Shown here one piece after another: positions 63,233 to 64,000 of a stretch of DNA of 64,000 nucleotides. Position numbers and translations under genes: made by a program. The notes beneath the pieces are model-generated. The model made no database searches. It saw only the letters and a list, made by a program, of their open reading frames with translations, and was not told where the DNA came from. How positions within the stretch are numbered: the stretch's first letter is position 1; the number at the start of each line of letters is the position of its first letter. This DNA is from Candidatus Poribacteria bacterium (GTDB lineage: Bacteria > Poribacteria > WGA-4E > WGA-3G), in NCBI GenBank assembly GCA_003635255.1, contig PYJC01000065.1, positions 1 to 64,000 of the forward strand, read 5' to 3'.

Positions 63233-63261
63233 TTGACATCTCCTCTGTATAGTGGTATTCT
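63233..63261 (+). promoter_or_regulatory. sigma70-type promoter for the cytochrome-like lipoprotein
   Basis: TTGACA (63233-63238), 17 bp, TATTCT (63256-63261), about 60 bp before GTG 63324. It overlaps the divergent dehydrogenase start region. Confidence 0.65.
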
Positions 63262-63323
63262 ATATACGAAATAAGCGAAATTCCTACTAAAAAACACATT
63301 TCTCAGAAAAGGAGAATTCTACT

Positions 63324-63830
63324 GTGATTGATTCATCTTCTATGCGTCCGCGTAACCGCTGTACACATATTATCTCTATTCCTATTTTGGCAATTAGCAT
63401 ACTTCTTGCCGCAATCTTCATCGCGAGTTGTGGCGACGAGGGCGACACCACTGAAGACACCACCGGTATGACGGATGTCCTTCAGCCTACGACACCCCCT
63501 CCTGAAACGCCACCGCCTCCGGCAGAAGAACCTGTTGTTGAAGAACCCAAAATCTCTTTTAAAGACGATATTCAGCCCATCCTCGCTGAGCGATGTGCTC
63601 TGGCAGGATGTCACGCCGCACCCGGTGCCGCAGGGCTCGACCTTACCAAATATGATACCTTCAAGAAGGGTGGAAACACTGGTCCCGCGTTCGCCGCTGG
63701 CGATGGCAACGGTAGCCTTGTCGTCAAACGTATTGATGGGGGCGGTATGCCTCCCGGTGGACCGCCGTTGGACGGCGACCAAATCCAACTCTTCGTTGAC
63801 TGGATTGATGAAGGTGCCGAAAATAACTAA
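63324..63830 (+). CDS. Cytochrome-like lipoprotein with CX4CH motif
   Basis: The protein has 168 aa. A lipoprotein signal (ISILLAAIFIASC) is followed by a Pro/Glu-rich linker and a domain IQPILAERCALAGCHAAPGAAGLDL, which resembles Planctomycete-type cytochrome c (PSCyt) modules except that the cysteines are spaced C-A-L-A-G-C-H. A downstream GGGMPPGGPP could supply the Met ligand. GTG start with AAAAGGAG nine bases upstream. It may carry haem or be a degenerate relative. Confidence 0.7.
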   Translation: MIDSSSMRPRNRCTHIISIPILAISILLAAIFIASCGDEGDTTEDTTGMTDVLQPTTPPPETPPPPAEEPVVEEPKISFKDDIQPILAERCALAGCHAAPGAAGLDLTKYDTFKKGGNTGPAFAAGDGNGSLVVKRIDGGGMPPGGPPLDGDQIQLFVDWIDEGAENN

Positions 63831-63907
63831 ATTTAACGATAGCATACCATTCTTGTCCTTCTGTGTCAAGTTGAAAAGATTGTCAATCCTTGGCACTATC
63901 CATCTAA

Positions 63908-63930
63908 AAGGCGCGTCTATTACGCGCCTT
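63908..63930 (+). terminator. Hairpin terminator after the lipoprotein gene
   Basis: AAGGCGCGT / ACGCGCCTT with a 5-nt loop, followed by a T-rich stretch. No gene is seen from 63831 to the window end. Confidence 0.6.
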
Positions 63931-64000
63931 ATACCTCTATCTTTCTAAAATCTCCTCAAAACCGTCTGTTTTCTTCAATACCATCAAAATTGTCTAAACT

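Noticed and set aside
1-64000. tRNA, rRNA or replication origin
   Set aside because: I saw no sequence with tRNA cloverleaf or rRNA character and no DnaA-box cluster; a covariance search would be needed to exclude a missed tRNA.

Overview
This window looks like a chromosomal segment from an uncultured, free-living or sponge/marine-associated bacterium of the Poribacteria/PVC-neighbourhood type. That is inference: it rests on several phytanoyl-CoA dioxygenase (PhyH) and Gfo/Idh/MocA genes, RraA, Uma2, a sugar-phosphate isomerase, a TonB receptor and Planctomycete-style cytochrome pieces, and on intergenic DNA packed with short palindromic repeats. Genes use clear Shine-Dalgarno sites (AAGGAGG-type) and sigma70-type promoters (TTGACA/TATAAT with 17-bp spacers). 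I see no rRNA or tRNA gene and no CRISPR array.

Layout. 1-970: end of a HEAT/zinc protein and a small methyltransferase. 1130-2392: an IS200/IS605-like element carrying an IsrB-type (HNH-less IscB relative) RNA-guided nuclease gene with a probable omega-RNA leader. 2409-3702: ECF sigma factor and zinc anti-sigma factor. 3853-11363: oligopeptide ABC transporter operon (two ATPases, substrate-binding lipoprotein, two permeases) interrupted by a fused MNT-HepT-like gene; the first permease seems to start at ATA. 11607-21321: housekeeping and metabolic genes (SDR, STAS-like/PIN pair, formamidase, HtrA-like protease, RsmI, 3-hydroxyacyl-CoA dehydrogenase, VTT membrane protein, L,D-transpeptidase, Gfo/Idh). 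21424-29306: EamA transporter, REP tandem array, a radical SAM-PhyH-PhyH-PCP_red cluster, an ORF-less IS200/IS605 remnant and another Gfo/Idh. 29310-34505 (minus): GT-C-like membrane protein and a sulfur-carrier cysteine pathway (CysK, Fe-S CysH, ThiS-like carrier, JAMM protease).

35221-44890 (minus): a tightly packed eight-gene unit that I do not recognise as a described system: GIY-YIG (T5orf172-like) protein, coiled-coil membrane protein, vWA protein, a small ORF, membrane-anchored GrpE-like protein, an unusual Hsp70, and two paralogous degenerate J-like proteins, one with a C-terminal membrane anchor and three internal repeats. It reads as a dedicated membrane-tethered chaperone machine.

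45129-53671 (minus): Uma2, RraA, HicB-like protein, sugar-phosphate isomerase, PhyH, Gfo/Idh, cytochrome c and TonB receptor, probably scavenging and breaking down an organic substrate. 54184-59233: acyl-CoA ligase, zinc alcohol dehydrogenase, PhyH, CurA-type reductase. 59330-62245: a degraded PD40 gene copy, a TnpB element and the intact PD40 paralogue. 62287-63830: a D-2-hydroxyacid dehydrogenase and a cytochrome-like lipoprotein.

The intergenic DNA is itself notable. A roughly 27-bp word beginning GTGTTTTTGCTKGGGTGTTT recurs at least seven times and repeatedly sits inside the loop of other palindromic repeats. A 66-nt leader of identical length precedes two unrelated genes. Small GGCA..TGCC hairpins sit just upstream of four start codons.
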